DNA of 64,000 bases from Flavobacterium laiguense (GCF_003097655.1 NZ_QCZH01000012.1:34563-98562), one strand, 5' to 3'. Shown: positions 1 through 8,909, counted from the first letter of the stretch. Numbers and translations: made by a program. The notes: generated by a model not told the origin, from the letters alone.

Positions 1-624
1 AAAACTCATTCTATGGTATTTCGTCACGCCATATTTTCGGATGGCTTCGCGGTGTTCTTTGGTAGGGTAGCCTTTGTTTTTTTTCCAATTGTACATGGGG
101 AATTCTTCGTGAATTTTATCCATATATTCATCGCGATAGGTTTTTGCCAAAACAGAAGCAGCAGCAATACTTAAATATTTAGAATCCCCTTTTATGATAC
201 TTTGACTGGGAATTGATTTTAATAATTCGATTTCAGTTTTAGAGAATTTTTTTCCAAAATTGTTTTTCAGACCCAATTTGGCGTTTAGTGCTCGATTGCC
301 ATCCACAATAATAAATTCGGGAGTTTGGTTTAATTTCAAGATGCATTCCTGCATTCCTTTCATTGAGGCATTTAGAATATTTATTTCATCAATTTCTTTC
401 GGATGTAAATGGGTTACAGCAAATGTAATGGCTTCTTGTTCGATAATAGGTCTGAGTTTTTCTCTGATTTTTTCGGATAATTGTTTGCTGTCGTTTAGTA
501 TTTTGTTTTCAAAATCTATTGGTAGAATTACTGCCGCGGCAGTTACAGGACCAGCAAGACAACCACGTCCCGCTTCATCGGTGCCGGTTTCGAGTAGGAA
601 AGAGGAGAGATTATTTAGAAGCAT
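1..624 (-). CDS. rnhB: Ribonuclease HII (C-terminus cut by window edge)
   Basis: Reading the minus strand from ATG at 624 gives [20 protein letters not shown], then [15 protein letters not shown], the N-terminal catalytic signature of RNase HII (acidic D-E-A-G-R-G). Further on [16 protein letters not shown] and [12 protein letters not shown] follow, all typical of the family. The frame stays open to base 1, ending [12 protein letters not shown], so 208 codons are visible and only a short tail should lie outside. The enzyme cleaves the RNA strand of RNA-DNA hybrids and removes single misincorporated ribonucleotides from DNA. No SD sequence precedes the ATG, as is usual in this group. The gene stands alone on its strand and its upstream region holds a structured repeat element. 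Confidence 0.95.
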   Translation of the reverse strand, partial: MLLNNLSSFLLETGTDEAGRGCLAGPVTAAAVILPIDFENKILNDSKQLSEKIREKLRPIIEQEAITFAVTHLHPKEIDEINILNASMKGMQECILKLNQTPEFIIVDGNRALNAKLGLKNNFGKKFSKTEIELLKSIPSQSIIKGDSKYLSIAAASVLAKTYRDEYMDKIHEEFPMYNWKKNKGYPTKEHREAIRKYGVTKYHRMSF

Positions 625-669
625 ATTGTGTGTTTTCTTCCGAAAAGTATTTAAAATTTGGTTATCAGA

Positions 670-697
670 CCCGAGCGATAGCGAACAGGCGAAGCAA
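670..697 (+). repeat. Short dispersed GC-rich repeat (copy 1)
   Basis: The pattern CCCGAGC then GCGAACAGGCGAAGCAA recurs in inverted orientation at 51790-51820, where the minus strand reads CCCGAGC, GCGAACTGGCG and TAGCAA. Both copies are intergenic and stand out from the AT-rich surroundings. Function unknown. Confidence 0.5.
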
Positions 698-845
698 ACC
701 GCTTTTTTATTTTATAGGAAAAAAAATCTTCATGGCGGTTTCGAGTAGCAAATATTGTGATTTTTTCTCGATTTTCTTTTTTGTGGGGCAAATTGATTTC
801 GGAAAATAAATATATCTGGGGGATTGCACTATAGTTCCTACGAGT

Positions 846-957
846 GCGAGAGGGATAGAAATAAGCTACCGAAGTAGCATGGATAGCCCGACAGCAGTAG
901 GGAAAGGGGCAAATAAGCGGTACTGTGAGTTTGCCCCTTTTTCTACTGGTGGCTCGC
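846..957 (+). repeat. Structured intergenic element, copy A (flavo-1-like)
   Basis: The element is closed by GCGAG (846-850) pairing with CTCGC (953-957). Inside are GGGATAG, a small hairpin GCTACC-gaa-GTAGC, then GGATAGCCCGACAGCAG. A long stem follows, with CAGTAGGGAAAGGGGCAAA pairing with TTTGCCCCTTTTTCTACTG through a few G-T pairs. The same architecture, with different but still paired outer stems, occurs at 11220-11338, 47430-47556 and (minus strand) 39565-39719. It resembles the flavo-1 RNA motif of Flavobacteria by memory; the family name needs a covariance-model search. Whether it acts as RNA or as a DNA repeat cannot be told from sequence. Confidence 0.65.
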
Positions 958-1111
958 CCAGATTATTCGGAATAGTGGAGTTGTGGTTTATAACTAAATT
1001 ATGTTTTGTTGTTTGTTCTATAAATTGGGGTGTTTTTTTATTTATACGTTTTTATCCTTTACCTTTGCTCGATATATCAGTGAAATAATTGCCTAATTAT
1101 AACCTTTGCAA

Positions 1112-3067
1112 ATGAGAATTTTCTTTTCTTTATTTTTTTTAGCTTTCCCAATTCTCCTGTTTTCTCAAGTAAATAGTGCTAAAGAAATAGATTATAATAG
1201 CAAATACAATGCTTCGGACTCCATAAAGAAGAAAAAAGCACCAGTGGCAACCATAGATATGTATCAGTTTATTTCGGTAGATCGGGATACGACTTATATA
1301 GATACGACGCAGTCTATAAAAAAAGAATATAGTTATAATTATTTGAGGAAAGATATTTTTGGTCTTTTGCGTTTTACCAATGTGGGGCAAACGTATAATA
1401 CGTTGCAGTATGGTATAAATGGTTTTTCACCGTATCCTGAATTTGGTTTTACGGCAAAACAATTTAATTACATCAAAGCCAATGAAATTAAATATGCGAA
1501 TGTAGCGACTCCGGTAACCGAGTTGTATTTTAAAACTACGATACTAAGAGGGCAATCTGCAGATTCTTATTTTACGTTGAATACTTCTCCAAGGCTGAAC
1601 TTTTCAATTGCGTATAGAGCATTACGATCTGAGGGAAGGTATATTAATCAAGAGGCACGAACCGGAAATTTTAGATTTACGACGAGTTACAATACAAAGG
1701 ATGGTCGTTATGTTGCCAATGCGCATTATACTTCTCAGAAGATTCAGAACGAAGAAAATGGGGGAATCAGTAATGTAAGTGATTTTGAAAATGGCGATCC
1801 TTCTTTTGACAATAGGGCTAGGTTGGGTGTTTATTTTGAAGATGCCATGTCTTTGCTAAAAGGAAACCGTGTTTTTGTGGATCAAGCCTTTAGGGTAAAC
1901 GGAAAAAAAGGAGCCAATAATTTATATGTGACCGAACAGTTTAATTATGAAAACATACATTTTAATTATAGCCAGCAAACAATAGCTTCTTCGGTTGGAG
2001 GAAATCAAGTGTTTCGTTATGGGGAGTCTTTTGTGACAAGCGGCATAAATGATGAAACGAAGTACAATAAAATGTACAACAAGTTGGGGTTGATGTATGA
2101 GAACACCACTTTGGGAACTTTTATTTTTTTTGCAGATGATTTGCGCTCTAATTATTACTATAACAAGATACTGTATTTTGATAATAATGTTATTCCAAAT
2201 TTGTTAAGTCAAACCATAAACACGATTGGAGGACAATACAATTATCGTAAAGACAAATGGAATGGGAAGTTTTTATATTCGAAATCGGTTACGGATCAAA
2301 ATTTATCTAATCTGGATGCGTCGGCTCAGTATGATATTAATGACGAGAATCAAATTTCTTTCCGATACCAGAATATGAATAAATTGCCGAACAACAATTA
2401 TAATTTGTATCAAAGTAGCTATAAGGCGTACAATTGGTCAAACGATTTCCAGAATGAAAAAATTAACGCCATTAGTGTTAATGCCACTACAAAATGGGTT
2501 TCGCTTTCTTTACAGTTGAATTCGATTAAAGATCATTTGTATTTTGCGGATATCACTACGGCAACCGAAAGAAACGAGGGTAAGCAAATAGTGGCTCCGG
2601 CTCAATATGGCAAGGCGATTAATTATGCTTCGCTTAAGGTTGCCAAAGAGTTTGTATTTGGTAAATTTGCATTAGATAATACGTTGTTGTTTCAAAAAGT
2701 AGATCAATCTAATTCTATTTTGAATGTTCCGGAATTTGTAACCAGAAACACCTTATATGTGTCGGATTATTTTTTTAAGAAAAAGTTGTATTTGCAAACA
2801 GGGATAGAGTTGAATTACTTTACCAGTTATTATAGTGATAGTTGTAATCCTTTGGTTGGAGAGTTTTTTGTTCAGGACAAAGTGAAGATAGGAAATTATC
2901 CGAATCTTGATTTTTTTGTAAATACAAGGATTCAACGTACTCGAATTTATTTAAAAGCAGAACATTTTAATTCACTGTTTTCAAAAAACAATTATTTTTC
3001 GGCACCCGATTATCCGTATCGTGATTTCTTAATACGATTTGGATTAGTTTGGAATTTCTTTAATTAG
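1112..3067 (+). CDS. Putative porin, Porin_10 family outer membrane protein
   Basis: A protein of 651 residues from ATG 1112; an in-frame TTG six bases earlier is less likely. It opens with a signal peptide (MRIFFSLFFLAFPILLFSQ) and continues with a tyrosine- and asparagine-rich sequence of alternating hydrophobic strands, ending in VWNFFN with a C-terminal aromatic residue as in outer-membrane barrels. Segments such as FGLLRFTNVGQTYNTLQYG and the overall length fit the Bacteroidetes putative porin family (Porin_10). It probably forms a beta-barrel channel in the outer membrane; substrate unknown. It stands as a single gene after a structured repeat, with no clear terminator downstream. Confidence 0.8.
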   Translation: MRIFFSLFFLAFPILLFSQVNSAKEIDYNSKYNASDSIKKKKAPVATIDMYQFISVDRDTTYIDTTQSIKKEYSYNYLRKDIFGLLRFTNVGQTYNTLQYGINGFSPYPEFGFTAKQFNYIKANEIKYANVATPVTELYFKTTILRGQSADSYFTLNTSPRLNFSIAYRALRSEGRYINQEARTGNFRFTTSYNTKDGRYVANAHYTSQKIQNEENGGISNVSDFENGDPSFDNRARLGVYFEDAMSLLKGNRVFVDQAFRVNGKKGANNLYVTEQFNYENIHFNYSQQTIASSVGGNQVFRYGESFVTSGINDETKYNKMYNKLGLMYENTTLGTFIFFADDLRSNYYYNKILYFDNNVIPNLLSQTINTIGGQYNYRKDKWNGKFLYSKSVTDQNLSNLDASAQYDINDENQISFRYQNMNKLPNNNYNLYQSSYKAYNWSNDFQNEKINAISVNATTKWVSLSLQLNSIKDHLYFADITTATERNEGKQIVAPAQYGKAINYASLKVAKEFVFGKFALDNTLLFQKVDQSNSILNVPEFVTRNTLYVSDYFFKKKLYLQTGIELNYFTSYYSDSCNPLVGEFFVQDKVKIGNYPNLDFFVNTRIQRTRIYLKAEHFNSLFSKNNYFSAPDYPYRDFLIRFGLVWNFFN

Positions 3068-3129
3068 TATTTTGAAATTGTAATTTTGAATATTTCTAAA
3101 AAGAATCTATAATTGATGTTAGACAATTG

Positions 3130-3267
3130 AACCATTAAGGAATTAAGTTTAATAAGTCACGATTTTTAGATGTTTTATAAAGTGTAATACGATTTGATAA
3201 GCTGAATAATCTCAAGGTAAAAAAACAGCAAGTTGCAATACTTAATAAACTTAATTTCTTAATGGTT
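3130..3267. mobile_element. MITE-like element with 28-bp terminal inverted repeats
   Basis: The left arm (3130-3157) starts AACCATTAAGGAATTAAG. The right arm (3240-3267) is its reverse complement with about two mismatches, ending CTTAATTTCTTAATGGTT. The 82-base interior has no open frame. The size (138 bp), paired ends and non-coding interior fit a miniature inverted-repeat element or a cruciform-forming repeat. It sits 60 bases before the start of the CBS-domain enzyme, so it may also act in transcript folding. Confidence 0.65.
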
Positions 3268-3327
3268 TTAAAATGGGGCGTTTTGTAGCGCCAAAACCAT
3301 AATTCTAAATTTTAAAATAACCACATA

Positions 3328-4689
3328 ATGCAATACTCAGAAAATATATTAGGAACTATTGGGAATACACCTTTGGTAAGACTCAATAAAGTAACTGCAG
3401 AAATAGATGCTTTGGTTTTGGCCAAAGTAGAGACTTTCAATCCAGGAAATTCGGTAAAAGATCGTATGGCTGTAAAAATGATTGAAGATGCCGAAGCCGA
3501 TGGTAGACTAAAACCGGGAGGAACAATAATTGAAGGAACCTCGGGGAACACTGGTATGGGCTTGGCGCTAGTAGCGATTATCAAAGGATACAAATTGATT
3601 TGTGTGATATCCGACAAGCAATCTAAAGAGAAAATGGATATTCTTCGTGCAGTTGGTGCCAAAGTGGTGGTTTGTCCTACCGATGTGGAGCCTACCGATC
3701 CTCGTTCGTATTATTCGGTTTCCAAAAGATTGGCCGAAGAAACACCAAATTCTTGGTATGTGAACCAATACGATAATTTATCGAATTCTTTGGCACATTA
3801 TGAGCAAACTGGACCTGAAATCTGGAGACAGACAGAAGGTAAGATTACTCATTTTGTTTCGGGTGTGGGAACAGGTGGAACGATTTCGGGTGTTGGGAAA
3901 TACTTGAAAGAGAAAAACCCAAACATCAAAATCTGGGGAATTGATACTTATGGTTCCGTGTTTAAGAAATATCACGAAACCGGAATTTTTGACGAAAATG
4001 AAATTTATTCATACATCACAGAAGGTATTGGGGAAGATATTTTACCAAAGAATGTAGACTTCTCTTTAATCGATGGATTTACCAAGGTAACTGATAAAGA
4101 TGCGGCAGTTTATACTCGAAAAATTGCCCTTGAAGAAGGAATATTTGTGGGGAATTCGGCTGGTGCTGCTATAAAAGGATTGTTACAGCTCAAAGAGCAT
4201 TTCAAACCAGAAGATGTGGTTGTAGTGCTGTTTCACGATTCGGGAAGCCGTTACGTGGGGAAAATGTTCAACGACGACTGGATGCGAGAAAGGGGATTCC
4301 TGGACGATGATATTACTAAAGCCGAGGATGTGATTAAAGATCATATCGATAAACCATTGGTTATTGTACGTACCGAGGAATTGGTTTCGCACGCTATCGA
4401 AAGAATGCGTAAATACAAAATATCCCAAATTCCAGTAATTGATGTTACGGGATTTGTAGGTTCGGTGGATGAAAGTGATTTGTTCCGTAGCTATGTAGCT
4501 GATAAAAATGTAGCCGATAAACCTATTAAAGAAGTGATGGGAAAACCATTCCCGATTGTAAAATTAGGTACTTCGATAGATGAACTTTACAAGTTGTTTA
4601 CCAAAGAAAATGATGCCGTACTAGTTGATTTAGGAAACGGTCACCATCATATTATTACGAAGCACGATATTATTGGGTCGATGAAGTAA
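3328..4689 (+). CDS. Cystathionine beta-synthase-type PLP enzyme with C-terminal CBS pair
   Basis: 453 residues. Residues 1-320 are a type II PLP fold of the cysteine synthase/cystathionine beta-synthase group. IGNTPLVRLN is at 11-20, the PLP lysine in NPGNSVKDRMA is K44, the substrate loop is EGTSGNTG, and the phosphate-binding loop is GVGTGGTISG. From about residue 335, KAEDVIKDHIDKPLVIVRTE begins a pair of CBS domains. This domain order matches eukaryotic and bacterial cystathionine beta-synthases, which join serine (or O-acetylserine) to homocysteine or sulfide; the CBS pair usually binds adenosyl ligands. Plain cysteine synthase activity cannot be excluded. The gene is monocistronic. A small hairpin (GGCG/CGCC near 3275-3294) lies in the leader. 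Confidence 0.9.
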   Translation: MQYSENILGTIGNTPLVRLNKVTAEIDALVLAKVETFNPGNSVKDRMAVKMIEDAEADGRLKPGGTIIEGTSGNTGMGLALVAIIKGYKLICVISDKQSKEKMDILRAVGAKVVVCPTDVEPTDPRSYYSVSKRLAEETPNSWYVNQYDNLSNSLAHYEQTGPEIWRQTEGKITHFVSGVGTGGTISGVGKYLKEKNPNIKIWGIDTYGSVFKKYHETGIFDENEIYSYITEGIGEDILPKNVDFSLIDGFTKVTDKDAAVYTRKIALEEGIFVGNSAGAAIKGLLQLKEHFKPEDVVVVLFHDSGSRYVGKMFNDDWMRERGFLDDDITKAEDVIKDHIDKPLVIVRTEELVSHAIERMRKYKISQIPVIDVTGFVGSVDESDLFRSYVADKNVADKPIKEVMGKPFPIVKLGTSIDELYKLFTKENDAVLVDLGNGHHHIITKHDIIGSMK

Positions 4690-4750
4690 TCTTATTTGGA
4701 TTGGGATTTTATGTAAATCATAAAGTTCCAATCTTTTTTATAATCAGCAA

Positions 4751-4780
4751 TCAAAAATCGTTAATCCTAAATCAAAAATC
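4751..4780 (+). repeat. Dispersed AT repeat (TCAAAAATCGTTAATC family), copy 1
   Basis: Contains TCAAAAATCGTTAATC followed by TAAATCAAAAATC. Related copies occur at 47107-47147 and 51822-51850 (reverse orientation) and at 51899-51940 (same orientation). This copy runs into the TTG start of the downstream exonuclease and replaces its normal leader. Confidence 0.6.
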
Positions 4781-4783
4781 AAA

Positions 4784-5266
4784 TTGACCTTTACCGCTAT
4801 AGATTTTGAAACCGCAACGGCCTATCATCCCTGTTCTGTAGGGATTGTTACTGTAGAAAACGGTGTTATTGTAGATGAGTTTGTGACTTTAATCAAACCA
4901 CCCAATAATGAATACAGTCCATTTACGATAAAAGTGCATGGAATTTATCCAAGAGATACAGCTAATGCCAAAACCTTTGCACAAGTATTTCCTGAGATTA
5001 AAAAGCGTCTTCAAAACAAAGTTGTAGTGGCTCATAACGAAAGTTTTGACCGTAATGTTTTGGTTAAATCAATGGCACTTTATGGTCTTGATTATGAGGA
5101 TTTAAATATTGGTTCTCGCTGGGAATGTACCGTAAAAATATACAAAGCCAAAGGGTTGAAGCCAACAAAACTCAGTGATTGTTGCCGTGAAATGAATATA
5201 AAGCTAAACCATCACGAAGCCTTATCGGATGCGAGAGCTTGTGCTAAATTATATTTACTTAGGTAG
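4784..5266 (+). CDS. DnaQ-like 3'-5' exonuclease (DEDDh)
   Basis: 160 residues beginning MTFTAIDFETA. The five catalytic residues of the DEDDh family are all present: D7 and E9 (Exo I), D89 in AHNESFDRNV (Exo II), and H144 with D149 in HHEALSDA (Exo III). The length fits a stand-alone proofreading-type exonuclease rather than a polymerase III epsilon subunit with an extended tail. The start codon appears to be TTG at 4784, because no in-frame ATG lies near and homologous proteins begin right before the IDFET motif. The leader is made of a dispersed repeat that ends at the start codon, which may have displaced an original ATG. It probably acts in DNA repair or RNA trimming; the substrate is unknown. 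Confidence 0.88.
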   Translation: MTFTAIDFETATAYHPCSVGIVTVENGVIVDEFVTLIKPPNNEYSPFTIKVHGIYPRDTANAKTFAQVFPEIKKRLQNKVVVAHNESFDRNVLVKSMALYGLDYEDLNIGSRWECTVKIYKAKGLKPTKLSDCCREMNIKLNHHEALSDARACAKLYLLR

Positions 5267-5423
5267 TTTCTAGCTTCATCTCCTTTGGAGAGCGGGGCTG
5301 AGGATTCGGTGGTGGTGAGTTTTTTTTATTTCGTAAGGTAAATTGTTCTTTTTTTTTAGTACTTTAGTCTTTTAGGACGAGTCTATTATCTCTCATCTTT
5401 CCATCTATTATCTAAAAAAAAAT

Positions 5424-6695
5424 ATGAAAGAAGATTTTCTCCACTACCTCTGGAAATTCAAAAAGTTTGATACTTTGAATCTTAAAACTTCCAATCAGGA
5501 GGAAATCACTATCAGTAATGTTGGACAGTATTTAGAACTGGCCGGCCCCGATTTTTTTAATGCCCAAATTACTATAGGAAGCCAAAAATGGGCAGGAAAT
5601 GTCGAAATTCATCTCAAATCGTCCGATTGGTATGTGCATCATCATGAGAAAGATGCGGGTTATGAGAACGTAATTCTGCATGTAGTTTGGGAACATGATT
5701 CCGAAATTTACAGAAGCAACAATACCGAAATTCCTGTTCTGGAACTCAAAAACTATGTTGGTACGACAACGGTCAATAATTATCAAAAGTTACTGTCTCC
5801 CAAATCCTGGATTTTTTGCGAAAAGCAACTAAAAGAAATTCCGAAATTTGCATTAATCAATTGGCAAGAGCGTTTATTTTTTGAACGTTTAGAAAGAAAA
5901 TCAAAACCTATTTTGGAGTTGTTAGAGTCAACGAATAATGACTGGGAAGCGGTTTTGTTCTGCCTTTTAGCAAAGAATTTTGGTTTGAATACCAATGGCG
6001 AAATATTTCTCAAAATCGCTCAATCTATACCATTTTCCGTAATACGAAAAGAATGTTTTGAAGTCGAAAATCTGGAGGCTTTGCTTTTTGGTTCTTCAGG
6101 ATTATTGGATGTGGAGAAAGAAGATAATTACTTCAAAGATTTAAAATTCAGGTATTATTATTTGCTTCATAAATATCAAATTGAGAAAAGTTGCATCGAA
6201 CCCGTTCAGTTTTTCAAACACCGTCCCGATAATTTCCCGACGATTCGGCTTTCGCAATTAGCCAATTTATACCACAAACAGCAAAATTTATTTTCTAAAA
6301 TAAGCGACTTGAACTCTCTAGAAGCGATTTATGAAGTTTTTTCTGTTTCGGTAGCTCCTTATTGGCAAACCCATTATCAATTTGACAAAGAAAGTCCTAA
6401 GAAAAAGAAAGCGTTGTCTCAATCGTTTCTTGATTTGATTGTTTTAAATACTATTATTCCGCTTCAATTTGCTTATGCCAAAAGTCAAGGAAAGGAGATC
6501 TCAGAGGATTTGATAAACATTTTAAATGATGTCGAACCTGAGAAAAATTCAATTATCGATAAGTTCAGTTCTTTTGGATTAAAGGCTAAAAGCGCATTCG
6601 AAACTCAATCCCTTTTGCAACTTAAAAATGAGTATTGTAACAAGAGTAAATGTCTAGAATGTGCTATCGGAATGGAGCTGTTGAAAAGTAATTAG
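5424..6695 (+). CDS. DUF2851 family protein
   Basis: 423 residues, soluble, without signal peptide or membrane segment. The N-terminal part (SNVGQYLELAGPDFFNAQIT, GNVEIHLKSSDWYVHHHEKD, NVILHVVWEHD) is the conserved signature I associate with DUF2851, a Bacteroidetes-wide family. The conserved H and E residues in GNVEIHLKSSDW and HHHEKD look like a possible metal or nuclease site, but no function is established that I know of. A CxxC-type cluster (NKSKCLECAIGMELL) ends the protein. The preceding 150 bases hold a degenerate repeat (CTCCTTTGGAGAG) and no clear promoter. Confidence 0.85.
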   Translation: MKEDFLHYLWKFKKFDTLNLKTSNQEEITISNVGQYLELAGPDFFNAQITIGSQKWAGNVEIHLKSSDWYVHHHEKDAGYENVILHVVWEHDSEIYRSNNTEIPVLELKNYVGTTTVNNYQKLLSPKSWIFCEKQLKEIPKFALINWQERLFFERLERKSKPILELLESTNNDWEAVLFCLLAKNFGLNTNGEIFLKIAQSIPFSVIRKECFEVENLEALLFGSSGLLDVEKEDNYFKDLKFRYYYLLHKYQIEKSCIEPVQFFKHRPDNFPTIRLSQLANLYHKQQNLFSKISDLNSLEAIYEVFSVSVAPYWQTHYQFDKESPKKKKALSQSFLDLIVLNTIIPLQFAYAKSQGKEISEDLINILNDVEPEKNSIIDKFSSFGLKAKSAFETQSLLQLKNEYCNKSKCLECAIGMELLKSN

Positions 6696-6712
6696 AATTT
6701 TGTTTATTTTTG
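6681..6712 (+). promoter_or_regulatory. Candidate Bacteroidetes-type promoter for the PspC gene
   Basis: TTG at 6681-6683 and TATTTTTG at 6705-6712 are separated by 21 bases, matching the flavobacterial -33 TTG / -7 TAnnTTTG pattern. The distance to the PspC start is about 150 bases, and this leader holds no convincing gene. Confidence 0.45.
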
Positions 6713-6870
6713 CTCAACTCTTATGGGAAATTTAAGATTATGAAATCGCCATGACAGCATTTGTCGCAATTGCAAATCATCGAATACCAAAATAAAATAG
6801 TAACTGATGAGATAAACACCGATGAAGATCTGGCGATACCATATTCCAACAAAAACAATATTATCTACAT

Positions 6871-7098
6871 ATGAAAGCAGTAATTAGATTAAAATATTTT
6901 TTAGAAAAATACGGTTTCCACGTCTCTTCACGATTGGCTGATAAATTGGGAATGAGAGTGACAAGTGTGCGCTTATTTTTTATTTATATCTCTTTTGTTA
7001 CCGCTGGATTGGGATTTGGGGTCTATCTTACTTTGGCTTTCTGGATCCGACTCAAAGATTTAATTCGAGCCAAACGGACTTCTGTTTTTGATTTATAG
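6871..7098 (+). CDS. PspC domain-containing small membrane protein
   Basis: 75 residues: a short cytoplasmic N-terminus (YFLEKYGFHVSSRLADKLGMR) followed by one long hydrophobic stretch (VRLFFIYISFVTAGLGFGVYLTLAFW) and a basic tail. The pattern of a DKLGMR-type helix before a glycine-containing membrane span is that of PspC domains, which in enteric bacteria act in the phage-shock envelope stress response. Here there are no other psp genes nearby, so the role is open. A strong terminator follows at once. Confidence 0.75.
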   Translation: MKAVIRLKYFLEKYGFHVSSRLADKLGMRVTSVRLFFIYISFVTAGLGFGVYLTLAFWIRLKDLIRAKRTSVFDL

Positions 7099-7113
7099 AT
7101 GGTTTTAAAGCAT

Positions 7114-7159
7114 AAAAAAAGGGATTTTAAAGTGGTAAACTTTAAAATCCCTTTTTTTT
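7114..7159. terminator. Bidirectional rho-independent terminator
   Basis: AAAGGGATTTTAAAGT pairs with ACTTTAAAATCCCTTT around loop GGTAA, flanked by A- and T-runs. It serves the PspC gene on the plus strand and the convergent APC transporter on the minus strand. Confidence 0.9.
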
Positions 7160-7172
7160 ATATTAATTGAAT

Positions 7173-8666
7173 TTATTCTTTTGGGTTGTTCAGGACACTA
7201 TTTTTCTTTCCATAAGCAAAATAGAAAATAACTCCTAAAGCCATCCAAGCAAAAAGTCTCAACCAGTTAGTCCAGCCTAAACCGTACATCATAGCACAAC
7301 AAACCGCAACGCCTAATAATGGGACAAAAGGAACAAGAGGTGTTTTGAATTCTCTAACCATATTTGGCTCTTTTTTTCTTAGAATGATTACAGAAATACA
7401 TACAAGTACAAAAGCAAATAAAGTTCCAATGCTGGTCATGTCTCCTACAATATCTCCAGGTACAAATGCAGCAAAAGCGCCAACGATTACTAAAATAGCA
7501 AGATTTGCTTTGTAGGGAGTTTTGTATGTAGGATGTAAGTCACTGAACATTTTTGGTAATAAACCATCTTTACCCATAGAATAAAAAACTCTGGATTGAC
7601 CTAATAGCATCACTAAAATAACAGATGAAAATCCAGCTAAAATAGCAATAGTAACAAACTGTGCGAGCCAATTGTAGCTTGCTCCCATAGCGTGTATAAT
7701 CGCATTGGCAACCGAAGCCTCTTTACCATCTGTTCTAAAAAACTCTACTGGTTCAAGACCTGTTAACACATGTCCAAAAAGGATGTATAAAACAGTACAT
7801 ACGGCTAAAGATCCTAAAATACCAATTGGCATATTTCGTTTAGGGTTTATAGTTTCTTGAGCTGCAGTACTTACAGCATCAAAACCAATAAAAGCAAAGA
7901 AAACGGTACCAGCGGCCCCTAATATTCCCATTATTCCTCCGTATGCGTGCCCTACTCCGTGTTCATCAACGAAAATATCCGTTGGTGGAATATAAGGTGT
8001 GTGATTTGCAGGGTTGATGAAATTCCATCCAAGGACAATGATTAATACTACAATTGTAACTTTAACAATAACAATAATTCCGTTTATAAATGCAGACTCT
8101 TGTATTCCTTTTATTAGTATAAGGCTGATTACAGCAACAATAAATAAAGCGGGTAGGTTGATGATTCCGTGTGTCACATGTTGTGTCACTGGATCAACTA
8201 TTTTTTGAAATGGAGAGTGAGAGAGTTCAAAGGGTATTGGACTCATGTGGAGCACATTGATCAGTAAATTATTGAGGTATTCACTCCATGCAATTCCTAC
8301 TGTGGCAGCACCTACGGCATATTCAAGGATTAAATCCCAACCAATAATCCATGCTAGAAATTCACCCATTGTAGCATAAGTGTAAGTGTAAGCACTTCCG
8401 GCAATTGGAATAGAAGAGGAAAGTTCTGCATAACACAATCCTGCTAATGCGCAACCAATGGCGGCAACAACAAATGCTATAGTTACAGATGGCCCAGCAC
8501 TTTGTGCTGCTGCTGTAGCTGTTCGAACGAACAATCCAGCTCCAATAATAGCACCTATTCCTAATGCAACTAAGGACCAGGCTGTTAGTGTTCTTTTTAA
8601 TCCTTTTTCAGAATCAGCAGCTTCAGCTAATAGTTGAGCTAATGGTTTTCTTTTCCAAATTGACAT
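7173..8666 (-). CDS. APC-superfamily amino acid permease (cationic amino acid transporter type)
   Basis: 497 residues with 12-14 predicted membrane segments. The sequence LVALGIGAIIGAGLFVRT near residue 35 is the conserved first helix of APC permeases (GIGAIIG), and SAYTYTYATMGEFLAWIIGWDLILEY is the typical TM3 region of the bacterial cationic amino acid transporter (YfnA/CAT-like) branch. A long basic N-terminus precedes TM1. It likely imports or exchanges amino acids with proton coupling; the substrate cannot be read from sequence. The gene is transcribed alone, from a promoter-like CAAATGTA (minus-strand TACATTTG) at 8696-8703, and ends at a shared bidirectional terminator. Confidence 0.88.
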   Translation of the reverse strand: MSIWKRKPLAQLLAEAADSEKGLKRTLTAWSLVALGIGAIIGAGLFVRTATAAAQSAGPSVTIAFVVAAIGCALAGLCYAELSSSIPIAGSAYTYTYATMGEFLAWIIGWDLILEYAVGAATVGIAWSEYLNNLLINVLHMSPIPFELSHSPFQKIVDPVTQHVTHGIINLPALFIVAVISLILIKGIQESAFINGIIVIVKVTIVVLIIVLGWNFINPANHTPYIPPTDIFVDEHGVGHAYGGIMGILGAAGTVFFAFIGFDAVSTAAQETINPKRNMPIGILGSLAVCTVLYILFGHVLTGLEPVEFFRTDGKEASVANAIIHAMGASYNWLAQFVTIAILAGFSSVILVMLLGQSRVFYSMGKDGLLPKMFSDLHPTYKTPYKANLAILVIVGAFAAFVPGDIVGDMTSIGTLFAFVLVCISVIILRKKEPNMVREFKTPLVPFVPLLGVAVCCAMMYGLGWTNWLRLFAWMALGVIFYFAYGKKNSVLNNPKE

Positions 8667-8695
8667 GGTTTTTATGGTTTAATGTTATTAAGTGC

Positions 8696-8703
8696 CAAAT
8701 GTA
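8696..8703 (-). promoter_or_regulatory. Candidate -7 promoter element for the APC transporter
   Basis: The minus strand reads TACATTTG, a match to TAnnTTTG, 30 bases before the start codon. No clear -33 TTG was found. Confidence 0.45.
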
Positions 8704-8909
8704 TTGTTTTTTATAAAAAATAAAAATTATAATTTCATTTAACTAACAAATTAATGATTCTGCCACTTTTTTATGTATAAATAATATAGTATCCCTATTT
8801 TGAAATAATTTAAATAGAAATTATAGTCGCTATTTTTCTTATGAAAAATAATGAGTATTGATTTATTTCGTATTTTTAAATTCCGAATCATAAAATATAT
8901 TTTTAAAGA

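Larger units (their letters stand above)
625..1111. other. Intergenic region between rnhB and porin gene
   Basis: About 490 bases without a credible gene; short open frames here lack homology I recognise. It holds a small GC-richer repeat at 670-697 (CCCGAGC, then GCGAACAGGCG) and the structured element at 846-957. A weak promoter-like TAACCTTTG lies at 1100-1108, directly before the porin ATG, with a 3-base rather than 2-base spacer. Confidence 0.6.

Noticed and set aside
260..748. Plus-strand open frames of 162 and 96 residues over the rnhB region
   Set aside because: They run antisense to rnhB and continue into the repeat region; composition and lack of a protein-like pattern mark them as shadows.
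6751..6800. Short frame MTAFVAIANHRIPK before the PspC gene
   Set aside because: It is only 14 codons, without a ribosome binding site or conserved pattern.
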